From Brevibacterium sp. S111 (GTDB lineage: Bacteria > Actinomycetota > Actinomycetes > Actinomycetales > Brevibacteriaceae): a stretch of 64,000 nucleotides of DNA. Positions 52,567 to 61,769 of the stretch are shown here, piece after piece; position 1 is the stretch's first letter, and each line of letters begins with the position of its first letter. The notes under the pieces were generated by a model. That model was given only the letters and a program-made list of their open reading frames with translations, was not told the DNA's origin and ran no database searches. The position numbers and the translations under genes were made by a program. The stretch covers positions 124,001 to 188,000 of the forward strand of contig NZ_RHFH01000006.1 in assembly GCF_004745075.1 (NCBI RefSeq). Reading direction: 5' to 3'.

Positions 52567-54798
52567 CTACTCCCCTGTCAGGGCGTTCCACAGGAAGCGG
52601 TAGCTCAATGCTCTGGTGAACGCTGTCTGCTCATTGTCCGACGCCGCCGAGTGGCCGCCTTCGGTGTCCTCGAAGAACCACACGTCATCGATTCCTGCCG
52701 CCTGCATTCGGGCCGCCATCTTCCGGGCCTGGACCGGTCCGACTCGGTCGTCGGACGTGGCGGTCCAGAACAGGACCGGTGGGTAGTCACGGTTGTCTTC
52801 GATGAGGTGGTAGGGCGAGAAGCTCTTGATGAACTCCCAATCCTCAGCCACGTCCGGGTCGCCGTATTCGGCCTTCCACGAATATCCTGCGCTGAGCTTC
52901 GTGTATCGCCGCATATCCAGCAGGGGTACACCGCAGGACACGGCGCCGAAGAGATCCGGGTACTGGGTGAGCATGTTTCCCACCAGCAGTCCGCCATTGG
53001 ATCCGCCCGCGCAGCCCAGGCGGCGCGGGCTCGTCACTCCGCGGTCGATGAGGTCACGGGCCACGGCGGAGTGGTCCTCATAGCAGCGCATGCGGTTCTC
53101 CCGCATCGCCGAGGTGTGCCATTCGGGTCCGTATTCGCCTCCCCCGCGGATGTTCGCCAGCACGTAGACGCCTCGGCGACCGAGCGAATCGGTGCGGGTC
53201 TGTCGGCCGAGCCAGCCGATGCCCACGACCGGAGAGTATCCGGGTGTCCGGCTGACTTCGAAGCCTCCGTAGCCGTCGAGGAGTGTGGGGTTGTTCCCGT
53301 CGAGTTCGAGGTCTGAAGCCGCGATCTGGAAGTACGGGATCGTCGTTCCGTCGGCGCTGGTGGCGAAGTGCTGCTCGACGCTGAGCCCCTCGGTCGGGAA
53401 CAGCGCCGGTGCCGTTTTGATCACCTCGGCGATGGGCGTGCGGGTGGCACCGTCCTCCGAGGTCGAGGTTGCGGGAGTCTCACCCAGCGTTCCGTAGGAC
53501 AGGGTCGAAGGCGTGAGGAATCCGGTGCTGACCATCCAATAGTCGTTGGCTGTGGCGGGGTCGAACTTGTCGACGGCGCTGAGGCCGACCATGTGGTTGG
53601 CGGGGACGCCGGGCAGGGTGGACTCGGCGAAGTCGTTGCCGAGGTCGAACACGGTGAGTTTCGACTGCACATCGGCCAGCAGCTCGAGGACGAGGTAGTC
53701 GCGGGTGAAGGTGAACGACTGGAGCGAAGTGTGGGCATCGGGGGTGAAGATCACACGCGGAGTGACTTCGCCCTGCTTGACCGCGCTGATGTCGGCGACG
53801 GCGAGTCCGCCGGCGGGCACCTCGGTGGTGGCGGCGTTCCAGTTCGACTGGGGGCGGAAGAGGACGAGGTCGCGTTCGAAACCGACCTCGACATCGGTGG
53901 GCACGTCGACCGCGGTGAGTGCTTCGGTCCACTCCGCGGGGTCGGTGGTGAGCGTGCTGTCGGTATCTGCGGTGTCACCGGCGACGCGGATGTCGTCGAG
54001 GTCGAGGAAGCTCAGCTGCGAGTTGAAGAAGTCGATGGCATCGACGATGACGGCTCGGTCCGTCGTCTCCGCTCCTGGTCGCACGTCGCTGCCGACGAAG
54101 ATGGCGACGTGGTCGCGAGGCACCTCGGCGATGATCGGGGCCTCGGATACGGCCTGTCCGCGTTTGAGCACTCGAGCTTGGCGGGGGTAGGACGAAGTCG
54201 TCAGCGAGTCGGCGTCGGTTTCGGTGGCGACGAGCACGGTGTCGTCATCGAGCCAGGCCAGTCGAGTCTTCGCGGCGGGAATGTCGAATCCTCCGTCGAC
54301 GAAGGTTCGGTCGTCGAGGTCGAATTCGCGGACCCTGTGCGAGTCGCCCCCGTCCGGAGACAGGAGGATGAGGGCGCGGCGGTGGTCGCTGCGGCGGACC
54401 ATGGCACCGGACCAGACCCAGGATGTGTCTTCCCGGGCGGCCAGTTCGTCGACGTCGAGAAGCACGTCCCAGTCCGGCTCCGCGGTGCGGTAGCTGTCCC
54501 AGGTGGTGCGTCGCCACACACCTTTCGGGTTCTTCTTGTCTCGCCAGAAGTTGAAGAAGTGGTCGCCGCGTTTGGTGACCATCGGAATGCGGTCGTCGGA
54601 GTCCAGGGCGGTGCGCAGATCACCGGCGATCGAGTCGAAGAGAGGGTCGTGGAAACGCTCAAGCGTTTTCGCGTTCTGTTCTTTGACCCAGGCGATCTGC
54701 TCGTCACCGTAGATGTCTTCGAGCCAGAGGTTTTCGTCTTCAGGCGTTTCAGCACTCGTCGTCGGGGCTGTCGCTGTGGTGGGGTCATCTTCACGCAT
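52567..54798 (-). CDS. Prolyl oligopeptidase family protein (S9)
   Basis: A 743-residue serine peptidase. The N-terminal beta-propeller spans about residues 75-430; the catalytic alpha/beta-hydrolase domain has GGGEYGPEWHTSAMRENRM, the nucleophile GCAGGSNGGLL, Asp in WTATSDDRVGPVQARKM, and His in EDTEGGHSAASD. The N-terminus begins DENLWLEDIYGDEQIAWVKEQNAKT, typical for S9A. No signal peptide, so cytoplasmic. Cleaves after proline in short peptides, by family. It leads a possible transcript with lplA and the S51 peptidase. Confidence 0.92.
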   Translation of the reverse strand: MREDDPTTATAPTTSAETPEDENLWLEDIYGDEQIAWVKEQNAKTLERFHDPLFDSIAGDLRTALDSDDRIPMVTKRGDHFFNFWRDKKNPKGVWRRTTWDSYRTAEPDWDVLLDVDELAAREDTSWVWSGAMVRRSDHRRALILLSPDGGDSHRVREFDLDDRTFVDGGFDIPAAKTRLAWLDDDTVLVATETDADSLTTSSYPRQARVLKRGQAVSEAPIIAEVPRDHVAIFVGSDVRPGAETTDRAVIVDAIDFFNSQLSFLDLDDIRVAGDTADTDSTLTTDPAEWTEALTAVDVPTDVEVGFERDLVLFRPQSNWNAATTEVPAGGLAVADISAVKQGEVTPRVIFTPDAHTSLQSFTFTRDYLVLELLADVQSKLTVFDLGNDFAESTLPGVPANHMVGLSAVDKFDPATANDYWMVSTGFLTPSTLSYGTLGETPATSTSEDGATRTPIAEVIKTAPALFPTEGLSVEQHFATSADGTTIPYFQIAASDLELDGNNPTLLDGYGGFEVSRTPGYSPVVGIGWLGRQTRTDSLGRRGVYVLANIRGGGEYGPEWHTSAMRENRMRCYEDHSAVARDLIDRGVTSPRRLGCAGGSNGGLLVGNMLTQYPDLFGAVSCGVPLLDMRRYTKLSAGYSWKAEYGDPDVAEDWEFIKSFSPYHLIEDNRDYPPVLFWTATSDDRVGPVQARKMAARMQAAGIDDVWFFEDTEGGHSAASDNEQTAFTRALSYRFLWNALTGE

Positions 54799-54863
54799 GT
54801 CCCCATCCTAGTGATCACGGCTGACGTGGACACTTCGCCGGTCCGCGACGCTGCCGAGGGCTG

Positions 54864-55517
54864 TCAGCTCGGTGCCGGCCGGAACATCACCAGGCCGGGG
54901 TGCCCGTTGGGCGCTTCGGGGCCGTGCCCGAGCTCGGTGAACCCAAGGCTCTCGTAGAGACGGCGGGCCGGGCTGTCGATGTCGTCGGTCTGCAGCCAGC
55001 ACCCGTATCCGGCGACGGCGTTCAGCCACGCTTCGAGAGTCCGTCGGCCGATCCCCTGATCGCGGCGTCGCGGGTCCCGTGCGAGCAGGTTGAGTGCGAA
55101 CGTCGATTCGAGTTCGGTGCAGCGTTCGCCGAGGCTGCTCTGCAGTTCGAATGCCCACGGATACTTCTGTTCTTCCCAGTTCCAGTAATGCCCGTAGGCG
55201 AAAGCGCTCAAACGTCCGTCGGTCTGGGATCGGGCCAGCGCCATCACCACTTGTCCTCTGCGGACCGATACATCGTAGACGTCGGCGAACAGCGTGGCGT
55301 ATTTGGGATCTTCGCTGAGCGGTGGTTCCGCGGCTGCAGCACCGTAGATCGCTTCGACCTCTCCCCGTGGAGGAAGCACGCCGGACACGCCCGGACCTGA
55401 GGGCACGCCCTGCCACCCCGGGCCCAGCCCCGACAGGCGTCCCCACACGACTTCGATCATGGGAGCGACGGACTGTTCGCCGGACACCGGTTGTCCATTG
55501 CCGTCGTTCATGGCCAT
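54864..55517 (-). CDS. GNAT-family N-acetyltransferase
   Basis: A protein of about 217 residues. The acetyl-CoA motif appears as LLARDPRRRDQGIGRRTLEAWLN (R/Q-x-x-G-x-G), followed by DSPARRLYESLGFTELGHG, the usual C-terminal block. The first 100 residues are variable. I chose the ATG at 55517; an ATG at 55511 is equally possible, and longer frames enter the repeat region. The substrate is unknown. Confidence 0.78.
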   Translation of the reverse strand: MAMNDGNGQPVSGEQSVAPMIEVVWGRLSGLGPGWQGVPSGPGVSGVLPPRGEVEAIYGAAAAEPPLSEDPKYATLFADVYDVSVRRGQVVMALARSQTDGRLSAFAYGHYWNWEEQKYPWAFELQSSLGERCTELESTFALNLLARDPRRRDQGIGRRTLEAWLNAVAGYGCWLQTDDIDSPARRLYESLGFTELGHGPEAPNGHPGLVMFRPAPS

Positions 55518-55557
55518 CACCCTAGTGCAGTGCCACAACGATCGGTTGAACTTCCGG

Positions 55558-55672
55558 TGACCATCTGCCGTTTCAAGTCCAATGACCGGCCGTTCTTCGG
55601 GCCGAACGTCCACCCGTTGCTTCAGCTCGAATGACCAGCCTCTGTTTCACGCCGACCGTCCAATCGTGACTC
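55558..55672. repeat. Imperfect intergenic repeats upstream of the GNAT gene
   Basis: Three diverged units start with TGACC at 55558, 55583 and 55632 and end around GTCCA. The last two are 49 bases apart and share TGACC..CC..... and GCCGA-CGTCCA. The stretch lies between the GNAT gene and the DUF222-HNH gene. Low-confidence repeat. Confidence 0.35.
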
Positions 55673-55700
55673 AGACCGAGGGCCAGGCCGCCGCCCCGTC

Positions 55701-57230
55701 TCACCGGAATCCTGCGTGCGCCTGGATTCCGGTGAGGAGCAGTTCCTCGATGGGGCTCAGCGTTTCATCGTCGGCGTCGAAGATGTCGATTCCGATGGCG
55801 GTGCCGCCGACATCGACGGTCGACGGCTGGCCTCTTCGTCGTTTGGCCAGCCATGGGAGCAGCACCTGAATCGATGTGTCGGCTTCCGGCAGTGACGCTG
55901 CGGTCCTGTTGTCCGGCGGTGACGCTGCGGTCCTGTTGTCCGGCGGCGCAGTCGTCTCTGCCACGACCTCGCCGTGAACCAGCCCCGGATCGGGGCCGCT
56001 GATCGGTTTGGTCCGGGTGCGGTAATGGTGACCAGTCGGAGTGATCACCTCAAGAGCATCTGGGGTCGCCTTGTGGCGCCATCCCGTGAGTTCTTTCGCA
56101 TAGTTGCAGGCCGCGCAGAGACCGGACGAGTTGTCCCAGTCGGTTTCGCCGCCGGAGGCGAACGAATCCGCGTGATCGGCATGTTTGATGGGCGCCTCGC
56201 ACCAGGGTGAGCGGCAGACGTCGTCACGGAAGGTAACCATGCGCCGAAGCAGGCCCGAGAATTCCCTGCGCCGCGAGTCCATCCGCACCAGCTGGCCGTC
56301 CTCCGGACGGGTGTAGAGCCGTCGAATGAACATGGCGGCGTCGTTTTCGACCACGAAGTCCCGGGCCGACTGCGCGGGGATCGGGCCGGCTCCGGGGAAC
56401 CAAGCAGGCTCGTCTCCCGGCCCGAACAGACTGCTCGCCTGCATGATGAGGTGGATTTCTGTGGGCACGGCGGCGGTCGTCTCCTGCCCGGTCAGCCGCT
56501 CAACCAGCAGGTCAGCGGTGATCTGGCTCTGTGTCCGTCCGTCGGCCTCGCCGGTGGCGATGAGGCTCTGTGCCGACTTCTGCAGGTTGGTGTAGGCGGC
56601 AACTGCCTGCGGCATCGGCAGCAGTGCCGTCAGGTAGGCCATGTTCCCTGGTGCCGGGCGCACGGTCACCGCGCGCTCTTCGACGCAGCGTTCGAGGTGG
56701 TCGACCGCAGCTTTTTGGTCGAGTTTCTGTGCCAGCGCTCGCACCTCGTTGCCGAGTCGTCTGACTCCCACCTCGGGGAGGCGCTCGGCCATACGTTCAT
56801 CGAGTTCGTGCTTCTTTTCGCGCGGCAGCCAGTCGGATTCCTTCGCGACGACGCGGGCCTTCTCCTCCGAGATGTCGCCGCCCTTCATCGCCGCATAGGT
56901 GTGGGGCAGGTCCATGAGAAGCGTGCGCGAGAACTTCAGGAGCCCGTCGCCACGGTAGCGGGAGACTTTCCTCGCCAGGCCGACCTCGGCCCCGACTCCG
57001 AGTCCCTGCTTCTTGCTGGCGACTCCGTCTTCGGCTTCCCGGTTTCGGCGGAGCATGTCGAATGTCAGGGTCTCCCGCGCCTGCGCGGCCGCGCCCGCTG
57101 CGGTCAGTTCCTCCAACGCCGTGATCCGGTCGATGGCCTCTTCCTCGGTCGTTGCCGGGGGCAATTCGGACAGGCGGGTGCGCCACCGACGGATCTCGGT
57201 GAGTACGTCTGGAACCTGCGCTGCCTCCAT
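55701..57230 (-). CDS. DUF222 and HNH-endonuclease domain protein
   Basis: A 509-residue protein of the large actinobacterial DUF222-HNH family (the REP13E12 type of mycobacteria). The N-terminal DUF222 is rich in helices; the HNH motif CRSPWCEAPIKHADHADSFASGGETDWDNSSGLCAACNYAKEL is near residues 345-385. The C-terminal 100 residues are a proline-rich tail with a 27-base duplication (PPDNRTAAS twice, 55892-55945). Often multicopy; the role is unknown, perhaps recombination or selfish DNA. The ATG at 57228-57230 lacks a strong ribosome site. Confidence 0.88.
   Translation of the reverse strand: MEAAQVPDVLTEIRRWRTRLSELPPATTEEEAIDRITALEELTAAGAAAQARETLTFDMLRRNREAEDGVASKKQGLGVGAEVGLARKVSRYRGDGLLKFSRTLLMDLPHTYAAMKGGDISEEKARVVAKESDWLPREKKHELDERMAERLPEVGVRRLGNEVRALAQKLDQKAAVDHLERCVEERAVTVRPAPGNMAYLTALLPMPQAVAAYTNLQKSAQSLIATGEADGRTQSQITADLLVERLTGQETTAAVPTEIHLIMQASSLFGPGDEPAWFPGAGPIPAQSARDFVVENDAAMFIRRLYTRPEDGQLVRMDSRRREFSGLLRRMVTFRDDVCRSPWCEAPIKHADHADSFASGGETDWDNSSGLCAACNYAKELTGWRHKATPDALEVITPTGHHYRTRTKPISGPDPGLVHGEVVAETTAPPDNRTAASPPDNRTAASLPEADTSIQVLLPWLAKRRRGQPSTVDVGGTAIGIDIFDADDETLSPIEELLLTGIQAHAGFR
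55892..55945 (-). repeat. Perfect 27-base tandem duplication in the DUF222-HNH gene
   Basis: GTGACGCTGCGGTCCTGTTG... occurs at 55892-55918 and identically at 55919-55945. It encodes PPDNRTAAS twice, in frame, in the variable C-terminal tail. The identity of the copies suggests a recent slip event. Confidence 0.85.
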
Positions 57231-57386
57231 GCCTCACACACTATACGGAGGCACTGACACGACTTTTCCCGTGCACGTATCCCCAGGTCACAAGCCTGCA
57301 AATCGGCTGACGGCCGCCTTCGACCCAGGCAGCCGCCAGGCGGATTCCCGACCCGTCGATTGACTGGCTCAGCGCAGTAGACTGGC

Positions 57387-58904
57387 TCAGCTCAGTTCTT
57401 CGCCGGTGGTCTCTCGAGCGAGGAAGCTCATGAGCACGACCGCTGCGACGACGAGGGCACCGGTGAGGATGAACGTCAGCGTGAGTCCGAGCACCGGCCA
57501 CATGAACGCGCCGAAGACGATCGGCGCAATGCCCGTCGCCAATCGTGATGCCGCTGAAGCCCACCCGAATCCAGAGCCGCGCAGACGCGTCGGGTAGAGC
57601 TCGGAGACATAGGTGTAGAGGGTCGGGATCGCGATCTGGATGACGAACCCGAATCCGATGATCGTCGCTTTCGCAGTGAAGGTGAGTTCGGCACCGGAGG
57701 CTTCGATGAACACCGCTGCCCCGACGAGGAGCACAGCGGCGAGGATCGAAGACACACCCAGCACAGCCTTGCGTCCGAATCGCTCGACGATGAGGGCCGA
57801 GACGACCACGCCGAGGATGCCGACCGCAGTCATCGACCCCGTCACGAGGAAGGCCGCCTGGTCGGCCAAACCCTGCTTCTTGAGGATTCCGGGCAGCCAT
57901 GTCAGTGCCGCGTAGTAGACAAGGAGAACAGAGACGAACAGCGACCAGGAGACGAGAGTCGTCTTGGCCGAGTGCTGCCAGAGCTGCACGAGCTGACCGC
58001 TGGCAGCACGCAGCTGCCGGTTCACGCTCGAGCCCGCTGAGCTTGCTGAGCCTGCTGGGCTGGGTAGGCCCGCTGGGTCCGCTGAGTCCGCCGGGTCCGC
58101 GGGCCCTGCTGAGGAGTCTGAGTGCTGGGCGGTTTCATCGTCCGGAACAGGCTGGACGTCGCCGTCCGTGCCAACAGCACTCGGCGCATCGTGCGTCCAT
58201 TCACGGACATCGGCGCCGGTGCGCTCGACAAGCCGGGTGATGACTGCGTCGGCTTCCCGGTAGCGGCCGACCGAAGCGAGATAGAGGGGTGATTCGGGGA
58301 TTCCGAACCGGACAGCGACGGTGAGCAGCGCCGGGACGATCATGACGAGCATGATCAGTCGCCAGTCGCCGAAGTCGAGCAGATAGGCAGACACGAAAGC
58401 ACACAGAGATGCACCGATCGGCCACCAGCCGTCCATGGCAGTGAGCACGCGTCCACGATGACGACTGGGAGTGAACTCTCCGACCAGCGCATAGTCGACG
58501 GGGATGCATCCGCCGAGTCCGAATCCCGCAAGGAATCGGAAGAGGATGAACCACCCGTAGGCTGGAGCGAAGGCCCCGGCGACCGTGAAGATCGAGAAGA
58601 CGAGGAGCGTGAGAGTGAATGCCTTCTTCCGGCCGATGACATCGGCGATGCCGCCCCAGATGAATGCGCCCAGCGCCATCCCGATGAGGTTCGCTGTGGC
58701 GATCCACGCGGCCTCGCCGACGCTCAGGCTCCAGTAGTCGCTGAGCAGCGGGATGAGGAACCCGTTGAGGGCGACGTCCCACGCGTCGAACATGAAACCG
58801 AGCCCACCGATGATGAAGATGGCACCCTGAGTGCGCCATTTCCAGGGGAGCTGGGCGATGACTTCGGAGGCGGTCGGTGTCGACGCCGAGGTTGTCGTGT
58901 GCAC
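57387..58904 (-). CDS. MFS transporter (sugar/aromatic-acid-type)
   Basis: A 505-residue major facilitator protein of about 12 helices. DVALNGFLIPLL, IGRKKAFTLTLLVF (loop 2-3), CIPVDYALVGEFTPSRHRGRVL and ERFGRKAVLGVSS (loop 8-9), plus LYTYVSELYPTRLRGSGFGW, resemble the sugar-porter and benzoate-type branch. The central loop (about residues 220-290) is low complexity, rich in Ala, Asp, Pro and Ser. I chose GTG at 58902-58904; further upstream residues are not typical. The substrate is unknown. Confidence 0.85.
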   Translation of the reverse strand: MHTTTSASTPTASEVIAQLPWKWRTQGAIFIIGGLGFMFDAWDVALNGFLIPLLSDYWSLSVGEAAWIATANLIGMALGAFIWGGIADVIGRKKAFTLTLLVFSIFTVAGAFAPAYGWFILFRFLAGFGLGGCIPVDYALVGEFTPSRHRGRVLTAMDGWWPIGASLCAFVSAYLLDFGDWRLIMLVMIVPALLTVAVRFGIPESPLYLASVGRYREADAVITRLVERTGADVREWTHDAPSAVGTDGDVQPVPDDETAQHSDSSAGPADPADSADPAGLPSPAGSASSAGSSVNRQLRAASGQLVQLWQHSAKTTLVSWSLFVSVLLVYYAALTWLPGILKKQGLADQAAFLVTGSMTAVGILGVVVSALIVERFGRKAVLGVSSILAAVLLVGAAVFIEASGAELTFTAKATIIGFGFVIQIAIPTLYTYVSELYPTRLRGSGFGWASAASRLATGIAPIVFGAFMWPVLGLTLTFILTGALVVAAVVLMSFLARETTGEELS

Positions 58905-59012
58905 GAAGACACAGTACCTCAATTTACGCACAATTGAGTAAAACAGTCCATGTGCAGGCACGGAACGTACGCGCCGCCTCAGCAACAAGTAACATCCGCA
59001 CGAACGCAGAAA

Positions 59013-59045
59013 GGCCGGACGCTGCGATCACCGCAGCGTCCGGCC
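59013..59045 (-). terminator. Strong terminator after ilvE
   Basis: GGCCGGACGCTGCG (59013-59026) pairs perfectly with CGCAGCGTCCGGCC (59032-59045), loop ATCAC, and is followed on the minus strand by TTTCTG. It lies about 110 bases downstream of the ilvE stop codon. Confidence 0.8.
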
Positions 59046-59071
59046 CGCCAGCCGAGCCGGGGCCCGTCAAC

Positions 59072-59123
59072 CCCGAGCCATCAGCCCCGAGGCAGTCCCC
59101 GAGCCATCAGCCCCGAGGCCGTC
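59072..59123. repeat. 26-base tandem repeat in the ilvE 3' region
   Basis: CCCGAGCCATCAGCCCCGAG... occurs at 59072-59097 and again at 59098-59123, with one mismatch. It lies between the ilvE stop and its terminator, in untranslated sequence, with a third partial unit before it and a degenerate one after it. Confidence 0.7.
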
Positions 59124-59154
59124 CCCGCCCCGTCAGTCCCGGTCAGCCCCAGCC

Positions 59155-60246
59155 TCAGGCCAGGCGCACGAGCCAGTTGTTCTTGTCTTCGAGGCGACCG
59201 TACTGGATTCCGAGCAGCGTCTTGCGCAGCTCCATGGTCTTCTCGCCAGCGGCTTCGCCGTGGTCGATGGTGAAGTCTTCACTGACGAGCTTGGCGATCG
59301 GTGTGATGACCGCGGCGGTGCCGCACGCGAAAGCTTCGACGATCTCACCGCTGGCCGCACCCTCGCGCCATTCCTCGACGGAGATCTGGCGCTCTTCGGG
59401 CTCGAGCCCGAGCTGCGGTGCCAGCTCGAGCAGCGAACGACGGGTGACGCCGTCGAGGATCGAGTCGCTCAGTTCCGGAGTGAGCAGCTTGCCGCTCTTC
59501 GTCACGAGCATGAGGTTCATTCCACCGAGCTCGTCGATGTACTTATTCTCCACCGAATCGGTGAACAGCACCTGCTGGCAGCCGTTGGCCGCCGCCTCGT
59601 TGGTCGCGACCAGAGAAGAGGCGTAGTTGCCGCCGCACTTGGCGAAACCGGTGCCGCCGGCTCCGGCGCGCTTGAGCTTGGGAGAGAGCCAGATCGACAC
59701 GGGCTTGATGCCGCCGGAGAAGTACGGTCCGGCAGGGGACGCGATGACGTAGTAGTCGACTTCGTGGCTGGCCCGCACGCCGAGGAACCGCTCCGTCGCG
59801 ATCATGAAGGGACGCAGGTACAGGCTCGACTCGTCGGCGTCCGACTCCGGCGTCGGAACCCAGACCTGATCCTGGGCGACGAGGGTCTTGAGCGAGTTGA
59901 CGAAGTCCTCTTCGCTCAGCTGCGGCAGAGCGAGACGCTCGGCTGACTTGTTGATGCGCGCGGCGTTGCGCTCGGGACGGAAGGTCCAGACCGAGCCGTC
60001 AGCATGACGGTAGGCCTTGAGCCCTTCGAAGATCTCCTGAGCGTAGTGCAGCACAGCGGCCGCCGGGTCGAGGACGAGCGGACCGTAGGGCTTGACCTCG
60101 TGCCCCTGCCAACCGTCATCGACCGTGTATCGGATGTGCGCCATATGGTCGGTGAAGTACTGGCCGAAACCGGGATCCTTCTTGATGTTCTCGCGGACCA
60201 GCTCGGGTTGCGGCTGGAGATTCTTAAGAACGGTGAAATCAGTCAT
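59155..60246 (-). CDS. ilvE: Branched-chain amino-acid aminotransferase
   Basis: PLP-dependent class IV aminotransferase for leucine, isoleucine and valine. 363 residues. YAQEIFEGLKAYRHADGSVWTFRPERNAARIN, GGIKPVSIWLSPKLKRA, GFAKCGGNYASSL (the PLP lysine Lys in FAKCGGNY) and FACGTAAVITPI are all conserved. The ATG at 60244-60246 has GAGAGCTCCC upstream. It follows leuB with 236 bases between, including a strong hairpin. With leuB and leuCD it covers late leucine synthesis. Confidence 0.97.
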   Translation of the reverse strand: MTDFTVLKNLQPQPELVRENIKKDPGFGQYFTDHMAHIRYTVDDGWQGHEVKPYGPLVLDPAAAVLHYAQEIFEGLKAYRHADGSVWTFRPERNAARINKSAERLALPQLSEEDFVNSLKTLVAQDQVWVPTPESDADESSLYLRPFMIATERFLGVRASHEVDYYVIASPAGPYFSGGIKPVSIWLSPKLKRAGAGGTGFAKCGGNYASSLVATNEAAANGCQQVLFTDSVENKYIDELGGMNLMLVTKSGKLLTPELSDSILDGVTRRSLLELAPQLGLEPEERQISVEEWREGAASGEIVEAFACGTAAVITPIAKLVSEDFTIDHGEAAGEKTMELRKTLLGIQYGRLEDKNNWLVRLA

Positions 60247-60291
60247 GGGAGCTCTCTTCTCATTGTGATGAGTGACACTGTCAGGGTAGTC

Positions 60292-60324
60292 CATCACCCC
60301 GGCACGAGTCGCGCCGGGGTGATG
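60292..60324 (-). terminator. 12-base-pair hairpin between leuB and ilvE
   Basis: CATCACCCCGGC (60292-60303) pairs perfectly with GCCGGGGTGATG (60313-60324), loop of nine bases. It lies 46 bases upstream of ilvE and 158 past leuB, so it may end leuB transcription or sit in the ilvE leader. No T-run follows. Confidence 0.6.
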
Positions 60325-60356
60325 TCCGCTTCGTCCCGCGGTCGGGATGATCGCCA

Positions 60357-60459
60357 CTTCGCCGAGGTGGTTGTGAAGTCACACTCCCGCCCTTGCCCAG
60401 GTGGCCGTGAAGTCAGACGCACGCCTTCGCCGAGGCAACCGTGAAGTCACGTGCCGACC
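60357..60459. repeat. Three imperfect tandem repeats between leuB and ilvE
   Basis: Units of 33-35 bases begin near 60357, 60391 and 60425: CTTCGCCGAGGT..., CTTGCCCAGGT..., CTTCGCCGAGGC..., each with GTGAAGTCA about 16 bases in (starting near 60373, 60406 and 60441). They lie just past the leuB stop. The GTGAAGTCA core is almost unchanged while the flanks vary. Confidence 0.65.
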
Positions 60460-60482
60460 GTCGCCGACGACGTGGTGAGGGC

Positions 60483-61520
60483 TCAGCCGAGCCGTGCCGC
60501 GATCGCGTCCCCCACCTCGGTGGTGGAGCGCTTCGTTCCGTCGCGATCGGCGAGGTCGGCTTCGACGGCGACCTCGATCGACTTCGCTACGGTCTCGAGC
60601 CCGAGGTGAGAGGCCATGAGTGCACCAGAGAGGATCGATGCCGTCGGGTCCGCGATCTGCTGTCCGGCGATATCCGGTGCCGATCCGTGGATGGGCTCGA
60701 AGAGGCTTGGCGCGGTGCCTTCGACGTTGAGGTTGCCCGAGGCGGCCAACCCGATTCCGCCGGTGACTGCGGCGGCGAGGTCGGTGAGGATGTCGCCGAA
60801 GAGGTTGTCGGTGACGATGACGTCGTAACGGCTCGGGTCCGTGACCATGTAGATCGTGCAGGCATCCGTGTGCTCGTAGTTGACGGCCACCTCGGGGTAC
60901 TCCTGCCCGACCTTCTCGACGACGCGGCGCCACAGGTGTCCGGCGTGGACCATGACATTGTGCTTGTGGACGTACGTGAGCTTCTTGTTCCGGGCCTGCG
61001 CGCGAGCGAAGGCGTCGCGGACGGCGCGCTCGACTCCGTACCAGGTGTTGACCGAGACCTCGGTCGCGACCTCCTGCGGGGTATCGGTGCGCACGGAGCC
61101 GCCCGAACCCGTATAGGAGCCTTCGGTTCCCTCGCGGACGACGACGAAATCGATCTTCCCGGGCGCCGCCAGCGGGCTGGTCACCCCGGCGAACAGCTTC
61201 GAGGGACGCAGATTCACCGCATGGCCGAGCCCGAAGCGCATCTTGAGGATGACTCCGCGCTCGAGCACGCCCGAGGGCACGGACGGATCTCCGCAGGCGC
61301 CGAAGAAGATGGCGTCATGGTCCCGCAGCGACTCGAGCTCCTCATCGGTGAGCGTCTCACCCGTCTCATGCCAGCGCTGCGCGCCGACCGTGTAGTCGGT
61401 GAGCTCGAGCTCGACGGGCTCTCCCGCGACTTCGATGGCACGCTGGAGGACTTTGAGGCCTTCGGGGACGACCTCGTTGCCGATTCCATCTCCGGGCATG
61501 ACTGCGATTGAGAACTTCAT
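60483..61520 (-). CDS. leuB: 3-isopropylmalate dehydrogenase
   Basis: Oxidises and decarboxylates 3-isopropylmalate in leucine synthesis. 345 residues. [40 protein letters not shown]-type Arg region ([13 protein letters not shown]), [20 protein letters not shown], and [15 protein letters not shown] are the family motifs. I chose the ATG at 61520; an ATG seven codons upstream (61541) with GGTGAG before it gives [14 protein letters not shown] and is a real alternative. Confidence 0.95.
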   Translation of the reverse strand: MKFSIAVMPGDGIGNEVVPEGLKVLQRAIEVAGEPVELELTDYTVGAQRWHETGETLTDEELESLRDHDAIFFGACGDPSVPSGVLERGVILKMRFGLGHAVNLRPSKLFAGVTSPLAAPGKIDFVVVREGTEGSYTGSGGSVRTDTPQEVATEVSVNTWYGVERAVRDAFARAQARNKKLTYVHKHNVMVHAGHLWRRVVEKVGQEYPEVAVNYEHTDACTIYMVTDPSRYDVIVTDNLFGDILTDLAAAVTGGIGLAASGNLNVEGTAPSLFEPIHGSAPDIAGQQIADPTASILSGALMASHLGLETVAKSIEVAVEADLADRDGTKRSTTEVGDAIAARLG

Positions 61521-61564
61521 GCTCACAGAATAAGACTTCATCTCACCATTCAACTCCCCTGTCC

Positions 61565-61570
61565 TATAAT
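61565..61570 (+). promoter_or_regulatory. Consensus -10 box upstream of the CitE-like gene
   Basis: A perfect TATAAT on the plus strand, rare in this GC-rich window, about 200 bases before the CitE-like start. No convincing -35 box is found at 16-18 bases. If used, the leader RNA is about 190 bases long. Confidence 0.4.
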
Positions 61571-61584
61571 GTGGACAGTCGTCT

Positions 61585-61634
61585 GCGCCGACGCAATGGC
61601 GCGGGGGTGCAGCGACGTTCGCGCCCGACCCCCG
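61585..61634 (+). promoter_or_regulatory. Possible structured leader of the CitE-like gene
   Basis: GCGCC (61585-61589) can pair with GGCGC (61598-61602), or CGGGGGT (61602-61608) with ACCCCCG (61628-61634). The two stems share base 61602, so they compete. This resembles a simple switch, but no known riboswitch motif is seen. Confidence 0.3.
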
Positions 61635-61769
61635 TGTGCCACCATGAACAAATTCACGTCTCAATCCCTGCTGTCGGCTACACATCTGCGCCGGCAGCGA
61701 CGAAGATGGACATAGCACCCCAAACCCCGTGGGGGCCGCCAGTTCCCAGCCCCGAGAGAAAGTCGATCA

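Noticed and set aside
55558..60459. Short repeats considered as CRISPR arrays
   Set aside because: The units are few, diverged and have no constant spacers of 30-40 bases; no cas genes are in the window.
61644..61715. A 23-codon open frame in the leader of the CitE-like gene ([15 protein letters not shown]...)
   Set aside because: No ribosome site precedes the ATG, and the composition gives no leader-peptide pattern. Could be chance.
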